NCBI RefSeq assembly: GCF_030824455.1
Contig: NZ_JAVBXR010000031.1
Location: 1 to 33,835, forward strand
Source: Desulfobulbus sp.
GTDB taxonomy: Bacteria > Desulfobacterota > Desulfobulbia > Desulfobulbales > Desulfobulbaceae
Reading direction: 5' to 3'
DNA: 33,835 bases
Position numbers and translations under genes: made by a program. Numbering within the stretch: the stretch's first letter is position 1; every line of letters begins with the position of its first letter. Shown here in pieces: positions 18,234 through 26,440 of the stretch. Under the pieces are notes generated by a model. The model searched no databases, had not been told where the DNA came from, and saw only the letters and a program-made list of their open reading frames with translations.

Positions 18234-18842
18234 TCAGGGCCGGGTCGGCGTTGGCAGGGCCTGCAGGCGTTGATAAATTTCCAGCCCGATCCAGGCGTCG
18301 GTGGCCGCATATTGGATTTGTTGCGGAGTGAGCTCGCGGTTGGCCCAGTTGGTGGTGCGGGCCGACTTGGAGATGCGGATGCCGCAGACCAAGGCGGCCA
18401 AGCCGCGCAACCCTTGATTGTGCACCCCTTTGCGCCGCGCCATCCGGGCCAGATCGACAAAGCCGCCCGGATCGAAGGGGTGCAGTTCCTGTAAACTCTT
18501 CAGGTCAAAATCCGGGGCCACCCCAGCCTTGACAATGTTGCTGTCGCCCAGCACCGTCAAAATCGGCTGCGACAGCCCGGTCTGGTGCAGTTGAAAGAGA
18601 AACACCTCGGACTCGGTCGCCAGTTGCAACAGGCTAGGGGAAAATTTCTGCCCCTTTTTGAAGGCCGGCCGGGTTTCGGTGTCAAAGCCGAGCACAGCGG
18701 ACCGACGCAAGCGGACCGTCGCCAGTTCGGCTTCTTCAGCCGTCCGCACCACATGCACCGGCCCGTCCCAACTTGCCAGCGGCAGTTCATTGATTGCTTC
18801 TTTTGCGATTCGCACTGCAATGGTTGTCTGTTCTGCCGTCAT
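18234..18842 (-). CDS. DEDDy 3'-5' exonuclease, RNase D-like
   Basis: A 202-residue exonuclease domain of the DnaQ/RNase D type with all three motifs: AVLGFDTET (Asp 54, Glu 56), AGVAPDFDLKSL (middle Asp) and YAATDAWIGLEIY (Tyr and Asp of the DEDDy class). It lacks the HRDC domains of full-length RNase D, so it is a stand-alone exonuclease, probably trimming RNA 3' ends. The ATG at 18842 is preferred: AGGGG lies just before it, and the longer GTG-started version adds only a basic, unconserved stretch. It runs convergent to the YgjV-like gene. Its exact substrate is unknown. Confidence 0.88.
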   Translation of the reverse strand: MTAEQTTIAVRIAKEAINELPLASWDGPVHVVRTAEEAELATVRLRRSAVLGFDTETRPAFKKGQKFSPSLLQLATESEVFLFQLHQTGLSQPILTVLGDSNIVKAGVAPDFDLKSLQELHPFDPGGFVDLARMARRKGVHNQGLRGLAALVCGIRISKSARTTNWANRELTPQQIQYAATDAWIGLEIYQRLQALPTPTRP

Positions 18843-19269
18843 ATCCCCTGCTCTCTGCACCCTGCGCCCTTTCTGCACGCCTGCCCGCCATCTCCGCGAC
18901 GACCGGAGGCCCCTCTTCGGCAGCCGATTTACCCGATACGCGCCAGTCTGTCATGAACAATTGACCGGAGCAAGAGGCGCGGCACCCGTTCTTGCCTGCC
19001 ACATTTTTGCACACCTGCCCTCCATTCCCGCGCATTCACTTCATTTATGTCACAAAACAACTCCAATATTTACAAATTCGAACATATCGCCAAACCTTTT
19101 CGGCGCCGGCGGCGACAAACCCGCCCATCACAAGGGCCCCATCTCCGCCCAGAACAGCCATCCTGCCGCGCGGCCAGGGCTTGCTGCAACTTAACTCGAC
19201 ACAGGAATGTTTTTTGCTTTGCACTTAATGGCAAGAGCTCTTGAATCAAGCAATTCAGGCAGGACACCT
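18843..19269. other. 427-base intergenic region between divergent exonuclease and NifA-like genes
   Basis: No gene or RNA family is recognisable. Points visible are a 6-bp inverted repeat GCAAGA/TCTTGC (18970-18995), an A+T-rich patch at 19040-19100 containing ACATATCGCC (19082-19091), and a weak sigma-54-like element at 19204-19217. ACATATCGCC is identical to the core of the activator-site pair at 32.75 kb. Confidence 0.5.
19203..19218 (+). promoter_or_regulatory. Possible sigma-54 promoter of the NifA-like gene
   Basis: AGGAATG-TTTT-TTGCT has the required GG and GC separated by 10 bases (GG 19204-19205, GC 19216-19217) and a perfect -12 half, but the -24 half matches poorly. The predicted start near 19229 lies about 40 bases before the ATG. 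The ACATATCGCC element would then sit near -142. Confidence 0.3.
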
Positions 19270-20886
19270 ATGAAAGGGAACGAAACGATGCGCCAGACCA
19301 CCGCCGAAACAGCCGTCACCGCGGCGCTTGAGGTGCAGGCCCTCTATAACATCGTCAATCTGATCGGCTCCGCCGTCCATCTGGACACGGCGCTATCCTC
19401 CATGCTCAAGGTGTTGCACGACACCCTGCGCATGGAACGGGCCACCCTGGCGCTGCTGGACGAAACCGGCCGCCACCTCACCATCCGCGCCTCCTACGGC
19501 CTGAGCGTCGAGGAAGAACAGCGCGGGGTCTACGGCCTCAACGAGGGCATCTACGGCCAGGTGTTCAGCACCGGCTCGCCGTTCATCGTCCCCGACGTCC
19601 ACAGCGAACCCCTGTTCCTCAACCGCACCGGGGCCCGCAACAAGATTTCCAAAACCACTATCTCGTTTATCGGCGTTCCGGTCGTCCTCGCCGGGGTGAC
19701 GGTCGGCGTCCTCAGCGTCGACCGGCTGTTTGGCGCGGACATCTCCTTTGAGGAAGACGTCCGTTTCCTCACCGTGCTCGCCACTCTGATCGCCCAGTTT
19801 CTCAGCCTCAACCGCGCCATCCGCCAGGACCGGGAGAAGTTGGTCCAGGAAAACCTCAGCCTCAAGGAAAAGCTGCACGGCCGCTATCACCGCCATCAGA
19901 TCATCGGTCAGTCCAAGGCCATGCAGGAGGTGTACTGGTCGATTGAACGGGTTGCGCCCTCCGGGGCCACGGTGCTGCTGCTGGGCGAATCAGGCACCGG
20001 CAAGGAACTGGTGGCCCGGGCGGTGCATGACGCCAGCCCCCGCAAAAACGAGGCCTTCATCAAGGTCAACTGCGCCGCCCTGCCGGAAAATCTGCTAGAA
20101 AGCGAACTGTTCGGCCACGAACGAGGGGCCTTTACCGGGGCGGTGGTGGCCCGGATCGGGCGGTTTGAGCAGGCGGACCACGGCACCATCTTTCTCGACG
20201 AAATCGGCGAGTTGCCTTTGCTCCTGCAGGCGAAATTGCTGCGGGTGCTGCAGGAGCAGCAGTTTGAACGCTTGGGCGCCTCAAAAACCCAGAGTGTGGA
20301 CGTGCGGATCATCGCCGCCACCAACGTCAGCCTGGAGCGGGCGGTGGCCTTGGGCAATTTCCGCAACGACCTTTTCTACCGTCTCAACGTGGTGCCGATC
20401 AATCTGCCGCCGCTGCGCAAACGGCGCGACGACATCCCCCTGCTGCTGGACCACTTCCTGCGCTCGAGCAACAAGCGCAACGAAAAAAACATGCGCATGT
20501 CTACGGAATTTCTTGATTTTCTCACCAACTACGACTGGCCAGGCAACGTCCGCGAACTGCAGAACCTAGTGGAGCGGATGGTGATTCTGGCCAACAGCGA
20601 GGTGCTGCGGGTTGAAGACCTGCCCGAATATCTGGTCAGCCCCGAATCCGGACGGATTCCCCCGGCCATGGAAACGGTGCTGCCGTCCCTGGTGCCCCCC
20701 CAGGCGCCGCCGACCCAATCGTCGTCGGGCCGAAAATCATTGAAAGATCTGGAACGGGAACAGGTGGAGTCGGCCCTGATCCGCAACGGTTGGGTGCAGT
20801 CGCGGGCCGCCCGCGAGTTGGGCCTGACCCAGCGGCAGATGGGCTACAAAATGAAGAAATTCGATCTGCACCGGCCGGAATATTAG
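19270..20886 (+). CDS. Sigma-54-dependent activator, NifA-like (GAF, AAA+, Fis)
   Basis: A 538-residue enhancer-binding protein. A GAF sensor domain (about residues 25-185) is followed by a short coiled linker and the AAA+ core. The core has Walker A GESGTGKE (239-246), the sigma-54 contact loop GAFTGA (286-291), Walker [11 protein letters not shown], and the arginine-rich [11 protein letters not shown]. The C-terminal Fis-type helix-turn-helix is [23 protein letters not shown]. Domain order and the GLTxRQxxYKxKK end resemble NifA. The linker before the helix-turn-helix has no Cys pair, unlike oxygen-sensing NifA. The ATG at 19270 follows AGGA; earlier ATGs exist at 19228. No nif genes are in the window, so its target is unproven. 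It converges on the kinase gene. Confidence 0.88.
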   Translation: MKGNETMRQTTAETAVTAALEVQALYNIVNLIGSAVHLDTALSSMLKVLHDTLRMERATLALLDETGRHLTIRASYGLSVEEEQRGVYGLNEGIYGQVFSTGSPFIVPDVHSEPLFLNRTGARNKISKTTISFIGVPVVLAGVTVGVLSVDRLFGADISFEEDVRFLTVLATLIAQFLSLNRAIRQDREKLVQENLSLKEKLHGRYHRHQIIGQSKAMQEVYWSIERVAPSGATVLLLGESGTGKELVARAVHDASPRKNEAFIKVNCAALPENLLESELFGHERGAFTGAVVARIGRFEQADHGTIFLDEIGELPLLLQAKLLRVLQEQQFERLGASKTQSVDVRIIAATNVSLERAVALGNFRNDLFYRLNVVPINLPPLRKRRDDIPLLLDHFLRSSNKRNEKNMRMSTEFLDFLTNYDWPGNVRELQNLVERMVILANSEVLRVEDLPEYLVSPESGRIPPAMETVLPSLVPPQAPPTQSSSGRKSLKDLEREQVESALIRNGWVQSRAARELGLTQRQMGYKMKKFDLHRPEY

Positions 20887-20897
20887 CCACATCCGTC

Positions 20898-20917
20898 CCG
20901 CAACACTCAGGCTGCGG
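20898..20917. terminator. Weak hairpin between convergent genes
   Basis: CCGCA (20898-20902) pairs with TGCGG (20913-20917) in the 32-base gap between the activator and the kinase, followed on the plus strand by TTCAGCTTTTTT. It could serve as a terminator for the activator gene, but the stem is short. Confidence 0.35.
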
Positions 20918-20918
20918 T

Positions 20919-23303
20919 TCAGCTTTTTTCCAACTCCTCGCGGATGCCCCGGCCCAGCTTGGCGATCATGTAGGGTTTTTTGATGTACTGGCCAACCCCG
21001 AGGCGCATGGCCTCAGCAATGCGCTCGGTTTCGGAAAAGCCGCTGGTGATGATCGCCCGCTGCCCCGGCGCATGAACCAGGATGGCGCGATAGGCGTCCA
21101 GGCCGTCCATGCCCTCGCCCAGGATCATGTCCAGCAGCAGCAGGTCGAACCGTTCGCGCGCCGCCAACATCACCGCTTCCTCGCCGCTGGCCGCAGTGAT
21201 CACTCGGTACCCCAATTCGAGCAAAATGGCGGCGGCGATCTCCCGCTGCTCCTCGACGTCGTCCACCACCAGAATATGCTCGCCCTGCCCCCGGCAATCC
21301 TCCAGCGACGACTCCTGCAGTTGCCGCTGGTAGACCTGCGAGGTGACCGGCAGGTAGATGGTGAACGTGGAGCCGACGCCGACCCGGCTTTCACAGTTGA
21401 CATACCCCAAGTGATCCTTGACCGTGCCCCAAACCACGGCCATGCCCAGCCCAGTGCCGCTTTTGCCCATCTTCTTGCTGGTGTAAAAAGGCTCAAAAAT
21501 TTTGTCGATGTCTTCGGGTTTGATGCCGCTGCCCTGATCCGCCACCTCCAGCACCACATACTCGCCCTGGCCGATTTTTTCGTACAGGCGCAGCGAGTTG
21601 TCCACATACCGATTTTCTGTTGCAATCCGGATGAGGCCGCCGTGTTCCATGGCCTCGGCGGCGTTGATCACCAGATTCATAACCGTTTTGGACAGGTGCA
21701 CCGGCGAGCCCAACACATGGAACAAATCAGGACTGCAAGCGGTGGTCACCCGGACGCCGGGATGATTTGCCCGCAGCAATGCAAACTCGGGACTGCGAAG
21801 ATAGGACTCAATCAGCTCATTGAGATTGACCGGCGTCTTGACCGTGACGCCGCGCCGCGCCAGGGTGAGCAAATCCTGGACAATGGCGGCCGCTTTTTCT
21901 CCAGACTCCTTGATGGTGCGCAACGGCCGAGCCAGCGGACTGTCCGGGGCCAGTTTCAACAGCAGCAGGTCGGGGTAGCTGACAATGCCTGAAAGGATAT
22001 TGTTCAAGTCGTGGGCCACGCCGCCGGCCAAGGCGCCGATCATCTCCAGTTTCTCCGCCCGGACCAGCCGTTCCTCCGCCCGCTGCCGTTCCAGGATTTC
22101 TTTTTTCAACTCAGCCCCCCGCTGCTCGATGATCTTTTCGAGATTGTCCTGATGATCGGCGAGAACGGCTTCGGCATTCTTGCGCACCTCAATTTCCTCA
22201 TGGAGCGTTTTCAGGGTGTGCTCCAATTGTTCGATCATGCCGTTGAACGAATCGGTCAGCTCGGTGATCTCGTCAGCCCGGACAGACGGCTGAGGAATGC
22301 GTTGGGCGAACTGTCCGATCTTGATGTCGCCGATAACCTTGAGCATGTTGTGCAACCGCTTGGCAATCAAGGCGCGAAAAAGATGGATGATAAACCACGA
22401 CATGCAAAACAGCGCCACAACCGCGCCGACGGCGCTGACCTGGGCGATCCTGGCCAAGGGCTGCAGCGTGTCGTCCAGGGACTGGTTGATGTTGAACGAC
22501 CAGTCCGCCCAATGCAGGTGCTGAAAAGCGGTCAGGGTTTCCTTGCCGTCCAGCCGATGGATGAACAAGCCGCTGTCGCTGGCGGCAATCCGCTGCAAAA
22601 AATCTGCGTGCTCGGGAGCCGACAGGAGTATTTCATTGTCGCCGGAGCTGGCCATCACCTGCTGCCGTTTGTCGGTCAGGAAGGCGTAGCCGTATTGTTT
22701 AAGCTTGAATTCATCGAGAAAAAGCGCCTGGAATTGGGCAAAATCGATCACCACGCTGATCACGCCGACAAACTGTTCCTCGACCGCTATCGGCGTCGTT
22801 ATCGTGAAAATCCTGTTGCCCGCCAAGCGACTGACGAGCACCTCGGAGACAACGGTTTTACCCTGCATCGCCTCTTTGAAATATGGGCGGTCAGCCAAGA
22901 CAATATTTAACAGGGGATAATCACTGGATGAGGAGGCGATTACCTCTCCCCGGACGTTGGCAAGGAAAATGCTGTCAAAGTAGGGATACCCCTTTTGCAC
23001 GCTGTCAAAAAACGCTGTGGCCCCCTGAATGGCGCTTTTGCCGTAGTATCCGCTTTCGACCAAGGCCTCGGCCAGCACCTCCTGCTCGGACCAATTGACC
23101 AGATCGGTCATTCTCGCCTGCACCCAATTGTCGAGCAAGCGCGCCGTCAGGTGCGCTTCCCGTTGCAGACGTTTGGTCAGCGCCTGCTGCACGACATTTC
23201 GGGCGTTGAGGTGAAAGACGACCAACACGACGGCCAGACCGAGCGCAATAATCGCGACGATCGGGCAGAGCATCTTTTTGCCGAGACTGGACCGGTATGC
23301 CAT
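20919..23303 (-). CDS. Hybrid histidine kinase with periplasmic sensor and C-terminal receiver
   Basis: A 794-residue membrane kinase. The first span (residues 10-32) and second (288-312) flank a large periplasmic sensor of the double-Cache type, with motifs YFDSIFLANVRGEVIASS and RPYFKEAMQGKTVVS. A HAMP domain (about 312-365) and a coiled coil (365-415) lead to the kinase core: H-box GGVAHDLNN (His 431), N-box NLVINAAEAM, and the ATP lid EVADQGSGIKPEDIDKIFEPF and GTGLGMAVV. A receiver closes the protein with ILVVDD (Asp 681-682) and the phospho-acceptor Asp 725 in FDLLLLDM. Its start codon shares one base with the stop of the upstream binding-protein gene, so the two are translationally coupled. 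No output regulator is adjacent on the same strand; the convergent NifA-like activator lacks a receiver. Confidence 0.93.
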   Translation of the reverse strand: MAYRSSLGKKMLCPIVAIIALGLAVVLVVFHLNARNVVQQALTKRLQREAHLTARLLDNWVQARMTDLVNWSEQEVLAEALVESGYYGKSAIQGATAFFDSVQKGYPYFDSIFLANVRGEVIASSSSDYPLLNIVLADRPYFKEAMQGKTVVSEVLVSRLAGNRIFTITTPIAVEEQFVGVISVVIDFAQFQALFLDEFKLKQYGYAFLTDKRQQVMASSGDNEILLSAPEHADFLQRIAASDSGLFIHRLDGKETLTAFQHLHWADWSFNINQSLDDTLQPLARIAQVSAVGAVVALFCMSWFIIHLFRALIAKRLHNMLKVIGDIKIGQFAQRIPQPSVRADEITELTDSFNGMIEQLEHTLKTLHEEIEVRKNAEAVLADHQDNLEKIIEQRGAELKKEILERQRAEERLVRAEKLEMIGALAGGVAHDLNNILSGIVSYPDLLLLKLAPDSPLARPLRTIKESGEKAAAIVQDLLTLARRGVTVKTPVNLNELIESYLRSPEFALLRANHPGVRVTTACSPDLFHVLGSPVHLSKTVMNLVINAAEAMEHGGLIRIATENRYVDNSLRLYEKIGQGEYVVLEVADQGSGIKPEDIDKIFEPFYTSKKMGKSGTGLGMAVVWGTVKDHLGYVNCESRVGVGSTFTIYLPVTSQVYQRQLQESSLEDCRGQGEHILVVDDVEEQREIAAAILLELGYRVITAASGEEAVMLAARERFDLLLLDMILGEGMDGLDAYRAILVHAPGQRAIITSGFSETERIAEAMRLGVGQYIKKPYMIAKLGRGIREELEKS

Positions 23304-24337
23304 TATCGAATCACCACGTCCGCCCGCTTAATGACGTTGTAGGGCAACTGCATGCCAAGCTGTTCGGCCGTCCGCAGGTTGAGTTGAATCCTGCCGTGGT
23401 CGGTCGGCGTGACCGTGAAGTCGCCAGGCCTCTTGCCGGCGAGCATTTCCCGGGCTATCTGCCCGGCGGCTCGCCCCTGTTCCCACATCGACACGCTCAC
23501 CGCGCAGAGCACCCCGGATTCGGCGGCGCTGTCGTAAAAACCGACCGTAGGCAGCCGGTATTGCTCATTGATCAGGCGCACCAGCTCCTGCTCGGGAACC
23601 TTGGTTGGGTCGGCGGCGCTGCGGGCGATGGTGCGGATCACATACAGGCCGATCGCGTCGATCTGGCCGCTGTACCGGGCAAGCGTCGCCTTCCAGGCCT
23701 CCAGGGTGAGCGGTTGTTCATAGGCGACCACGCGCACCGGCAAATTGAGCGTTTTACAGTAGGCAATCAGGGGATCGGTGGTTTCCGATTTGTCGGCCAG
23801 CACCAACAGGCTTTTGACCTCCGGGCGAATCTTGAGCAGCAGCTCGACGCTCTCGACCACGTTGGGTCGTTCGAGCACGCCGGTGACGTTGACCGCCGGA
23901 AAGCCGTATTTGGCGGGGTCATCGTTGACGCCGCCAAATACGAACCAGGGCGGCCCCGGTGCGCCGGCATAGTCCTTGGCGAAATACTGCTGGGCGATGT
24001 CGTCCATGGCGATCACCACCTGCGGCCGGTATTCGGCGACGATCTGCCGGGCTTTCTGTCCCGCCGCCCGCTTCCACGCCTCGGCGGTGTTTCTTTTGGC
24101 GTCCATGTGAAAATAACGCAGCTGGCAATCGGCCCCGGCCAGGGCCTCTTCGATGCCTTTGGTCATCTCAACCACATGCTCCGCCTGCCCCTGGTGGTAA
24201 CTGTGCACCACCAGCACCCGCGGCGTTTCGGCGCGGGCGTCGGCCCCGAACAAGCAGAGGCCGACGCCCATAGCCTGCAGAGCAAGTAGGGCAAGCAGAA
24301 CAACAACACGGTGTTTAAGGGCGCGCACCTGCCGCAT
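23303..24337 (-). CDS. Periplasmic ABC-type substrate-binding protein (ABC_sub_bind-like)
   Basis: A 344-residue exported protein. The signal region is VVVLLALLALQAMGVGLCLFG, ending near ARAETPRVL. The mature part has the two-lobed binding-protein pattern of the ABC_sub_bind (PF04392-type) family: RVLVVHSYHQGQAEHV, YRPQVVIAMDDIAQQYFAKDY, PPWFVFGGVNDDP, VTGVLERPNVVESVELLLKI, and LPTVGFYDSAAESGVLCAVSV. These bind small organic ligands of mostly unknown identity. GGAGG seven bases before the ATG is a good ribosome site. There is no permease or ATPase gene; instead the next gene, overlapping by one base, is the hybrid kinase. It most likely presents a ligand to that kinase rather than feeding a transporter. 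Confidence 0.88.
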   Translation of the reverse strand: MRQVRALKHRVVVLLALLALQAMGVGLCLFGADARAETPRVLVVHSYHQGQAEHVVEMTKGIEEALAGADCQLRYFHMDAKRNTAEAWKRAAGQKARQIVAEYRPQVVIAMDDIAQQYFAKDYAGAPGPPWFVFGGVNDDPAKYGFPAVNVTGVLERPNVVESVELLLKIRPEVKSLLVLADKSETTDPLIAYCKTLNLPVRVVAYEQPLTLEAWKATLARYSGQIDAIGLYVIRTIARSAADPTKVPEQELVRLINEQYRLPTVGFYDSAAESGVLCAVSVSMWEQGRAAGQIAREMLAGKRPGDFTVTPTDHGRIQLNLRTAEQLGMQLPYNVIKRADVVIR

Positions 24338-24658
24338 AACCTGCCTCCATGTGAACGACGTCGCCTGAACGACGTCGCTTGAACGCCGCCCTGGTCATTT
24401 CCGTCCTTTTCCGTTGATGTTCTCATAGAAACGCAACCATTGCAATTCCTCCAGGGAAAAATGGTAAAAAACGACGCCCTTGGGGCGAGACGCCGGTACC
24501 CGGCTGAAGTTCCGGCAAGAACAATCGCTGCGCCGATTTTCTCCGCCGCCGGCACGAAAAAGTCTTTCTTTGTCCCCTCTTTTTATCTATTCTGCCGGTG
24601 TAGTAACTATTCTTGTTTTCTTTCGTCGTCTGTTCCCCCAGCCTAGGAGTAACGCCTC
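24338..24658. other. 321-base divergent intergenic region
   Basis: It lies between the binding-protein gene (minus) and the oxidoreductase operon (plus). It holds the tandem 14-base repeat at 24352-24390 and a pyrimidine-rich stretch (24560-24650) before the operon. I found no convincing sigma-70 or sigma-54 box pair on either strand. Confidence 0.5.
24352..24390. repeat. Tandem 14-bp repeat containing a CGACGTCG palindrome
   Basis: TGAACGACGTCGCC (24352-24365) and TGAACGACGTCGCT (24366-24379) are adjacent, and a third partial unit TGAACGCCGCC (24380-24390) follows. Each full copy carries the self-complementary CGACGTCG. The array lies immediately upstream of the ribosome site of the binding-protein/kinase operon, so it may be a binding site for a regulator or a leader element. 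Confidence 0.6.
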
Positions 24659-26440
24659 TTGAAATCGACAGATATCGAGGATCCGGAATACTTTCACAGG
24701 GTAATCGACTGCCAGTTCGCCTGCCCGGCCCACACCCCGGTGCCGGAATACATCCGTCTGATCAGTGAAAAACGCTACACCGAGGCCTACAGGCTCAACT
24801 GGGCGTCCAACGTCTTTCCCGGCGTGCTTGGCCGGGTCTGCGACCGTCCCTGCGAGCCAGCCTGCCGGCGCGGCCGGGTGGAAAAGGAACCGGTGGCCAT
24901 CTGCCGCCTGAAACGACTCTGCGCCGACAACCGCGAAGAGGTCGCCGATCTCGCCCCGCCTGTGCCCCAGCAAAAAAACGGCAAGCGAATCGCCCTGATC
25001 GGCGCCGGTCCGGCCTCCCTGACCGTGGCCCGCGACTTGCTGCCACTGGGCTATACCATTGATCTTTTTGACGATCAGGCGCAGGGCGGCGGTTTCATGC
25101 GCAGCCAGCTGCCCTCGTTTCGCCTGCCCGAATCGGTGTTGGCCGCCGAGGTCAACACCATCCTTGAAATGGGCGTTGTCACCCATTTCAATCACCGCGT
25201 CGACAGCATGACAGCCCTGCTGAGCGAAGGATACGACGCTGTTTTTGTCGGCACCGGGGCTCCGCGCGGCCGCGACCTACCGGATCTGCCCGGCCGCCGG
25301 GAAGCGCACAAAAAAGTGCATGTCGGCATTGATTGGCTGGCCGGGGTGGTGTTTGGCCATGTGACCACCATCGGCGAGCGGGTGCTGGTGCTTGGCGGCG
25401 GCAATACGGCCATGGACTGCTGCCGAACCGCTCGACGCCTGGGTGGCGAAAACGTACGCGTGGTGGTGCGCAGCCCAAAGGCCGAGATGAAGGCCTCACC
25501 CTGGGAGATTGACGAGGCCCTGCATGAGGACATTCCGATTATCGACAACCATGCGCCCCTGGAATTCGTGATCAGAGACGGACTGCTGGCGGGCATGCGT
25601 TTTGACCGGGTTGTCTCGGTGCAGGACGCCGCCGGCAACCATCAATTGCAATCCACGGGTGAACCACCGGTATTTCTCCCCTGCGACGAGGTGCTGCTCG
25701 CGGTCGGCCAGCTGAACGCCTTCCCCTGGATCGAACCGGACGCGGGCATCGTCTTCAACGACCAGGGGTTGCCGGCGCTTGATCCGCGCACCCTGCAATC
25801 CGCCTCCCTGCCCCAGGTGTTTTTCGGCGGCGACGCCGCCTTTGGCCCGCGCAACATCATCACCGCCGTGGCCCAGGGCCATGAGGCGGCCATCTCCATC
25901 GACCTCTTCTGCCAGGGCAAGTCGCTGCATGATCGACCGGCCCCGCAGGTCTACCTTGCCGGCCAAAAGATGGGCGTGCACGACTGGCTCTACCACAATC
26001 AGATTGCCGAGACCGGCCGCCAGATCGTGCCCATGGTCGCCAAGGCCAAGACCCTGAAGGATCGGCTGCTTGAAGTGGAACTCGGTTTTGACCGCCAGGT
26101 CGGCCAGGCCGAAGCGCTGCGCTGCATCAACTGCGACGTGCAGACGATTTTTCGCGCCGATCTCTGCATCGAGTGCGACGCCTGCGTCGACGCCTGCCCG
26201 GAGAGCTGCATCAACTTTGTCGACAACGGCCCCGAGGACGAGGTCCGCGCACGCCTCAAGGCCCCGGCCGGCAATCTCAGCCAGAGCCTCTACGTCTCCC
26301 TCCCCTTGCCCACCGGGCGGGTGATGGTCAAAGACGAGAACGTCTGTCTGCACTGCGGCATCTGCGCCGAACGCTGTCCGACCTCGGCCTGGGAGATGCA
26401 AAAATTCCTCTATCAATCAGCACAGGCGGGACAACTATGA
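24659..26440 (+). CDS. FAD-dependent, GltD-like oxidoreductase with C-terminal [4Fe-4S] ferredoxin domain
   Basis: A 593-residue flavoprotein. The N-terminal Cys-rich part (CQFACPAHTPVPEYI; Cys 61, 65 and 69 in CDRPCEPAC) is the [4Fe-4S]-binding helical domain of the GltD/dihydropyrimidine dehydrogenase type. FAD binds at RIALIGAGPASLTVARDL (115-120), and a second nucleotide fold, VLVLGGGNTAMDCCRTARRL, should take NAD(P)H. GDAAFGPRNIITAVAQGHEAA closes the FAD site. The C-terminus adds two ferredoxin clusters: CIECDACVDACPESC and CLHCGICAERCPTSA. It probably passes electrons between NAD(P)H and the oxoacid oxidoreductase encoded next. The start is a TTG, supported by AGGAG upstream and by the family-like DxxDPEYFHR beginning. 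Its stop overlaps the next ATG. Confidence 0.9.
   Translation: MKSTDIEDPEYFHRVIDCQFACPAHTPVPEYIRLISEKRYTEAYRLNWASNVFPGVLGRVCDRPCEPACRRGRVEKEPVAICRLKRLCADNREEVADLAPPVPQQKNGKRIALIGAGPASLTVARDLLPLGYTIDLFDDQAQGGGFMRSQLPSFRLPESVLAAEVNTILEMGVVTHFNHRVDSMTALLSEGYDAVFVGTGAPRGRDLPDLPGRREAHKKVHVGIDWLAGVVFGHVTTIGERVLVLGGGNTAMDCCRTARRLGGENVRVVVRSPKAEMKASPWEIDEALHEDIPIIDNHAPLEFVIRDGLLAGMRFDRVVSVQDAAGNHQLQSTGEPPVFLPCDEVLLAVGQLNAFPWIEPDAGIVFNDQGLPALDPRTLQSASLPQVFFGGDAAFGPRNIITAVAQGHEAAISIDLFCQGKSLHDRPAPQVYLAGQKMGVHDWLYHNQIAETGRQIVPMVAKAKTLKDRLLEVELGFDRQVGQAEALRCINCDVQTIFRADLCIECDACVDACPESCINFVDNGPEDEVRARLKAPAGNLSQSLYVSLPLPTGRVMVKDENVCLHCGICAERCPTSAWEMQKFLYQSAQAGQL

Noticed and set aside
19229..19245. TGGCAAG...TTGAA as a sigma-54 promoter before the NifA-like gene
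   Set aside because: The spacing is one base too long and there is no GC at -12.
24352..24390. Tandem repeat as a CRISPR array remnant
   Set aside because: The 14-base units are directly adjacent with no spacers.
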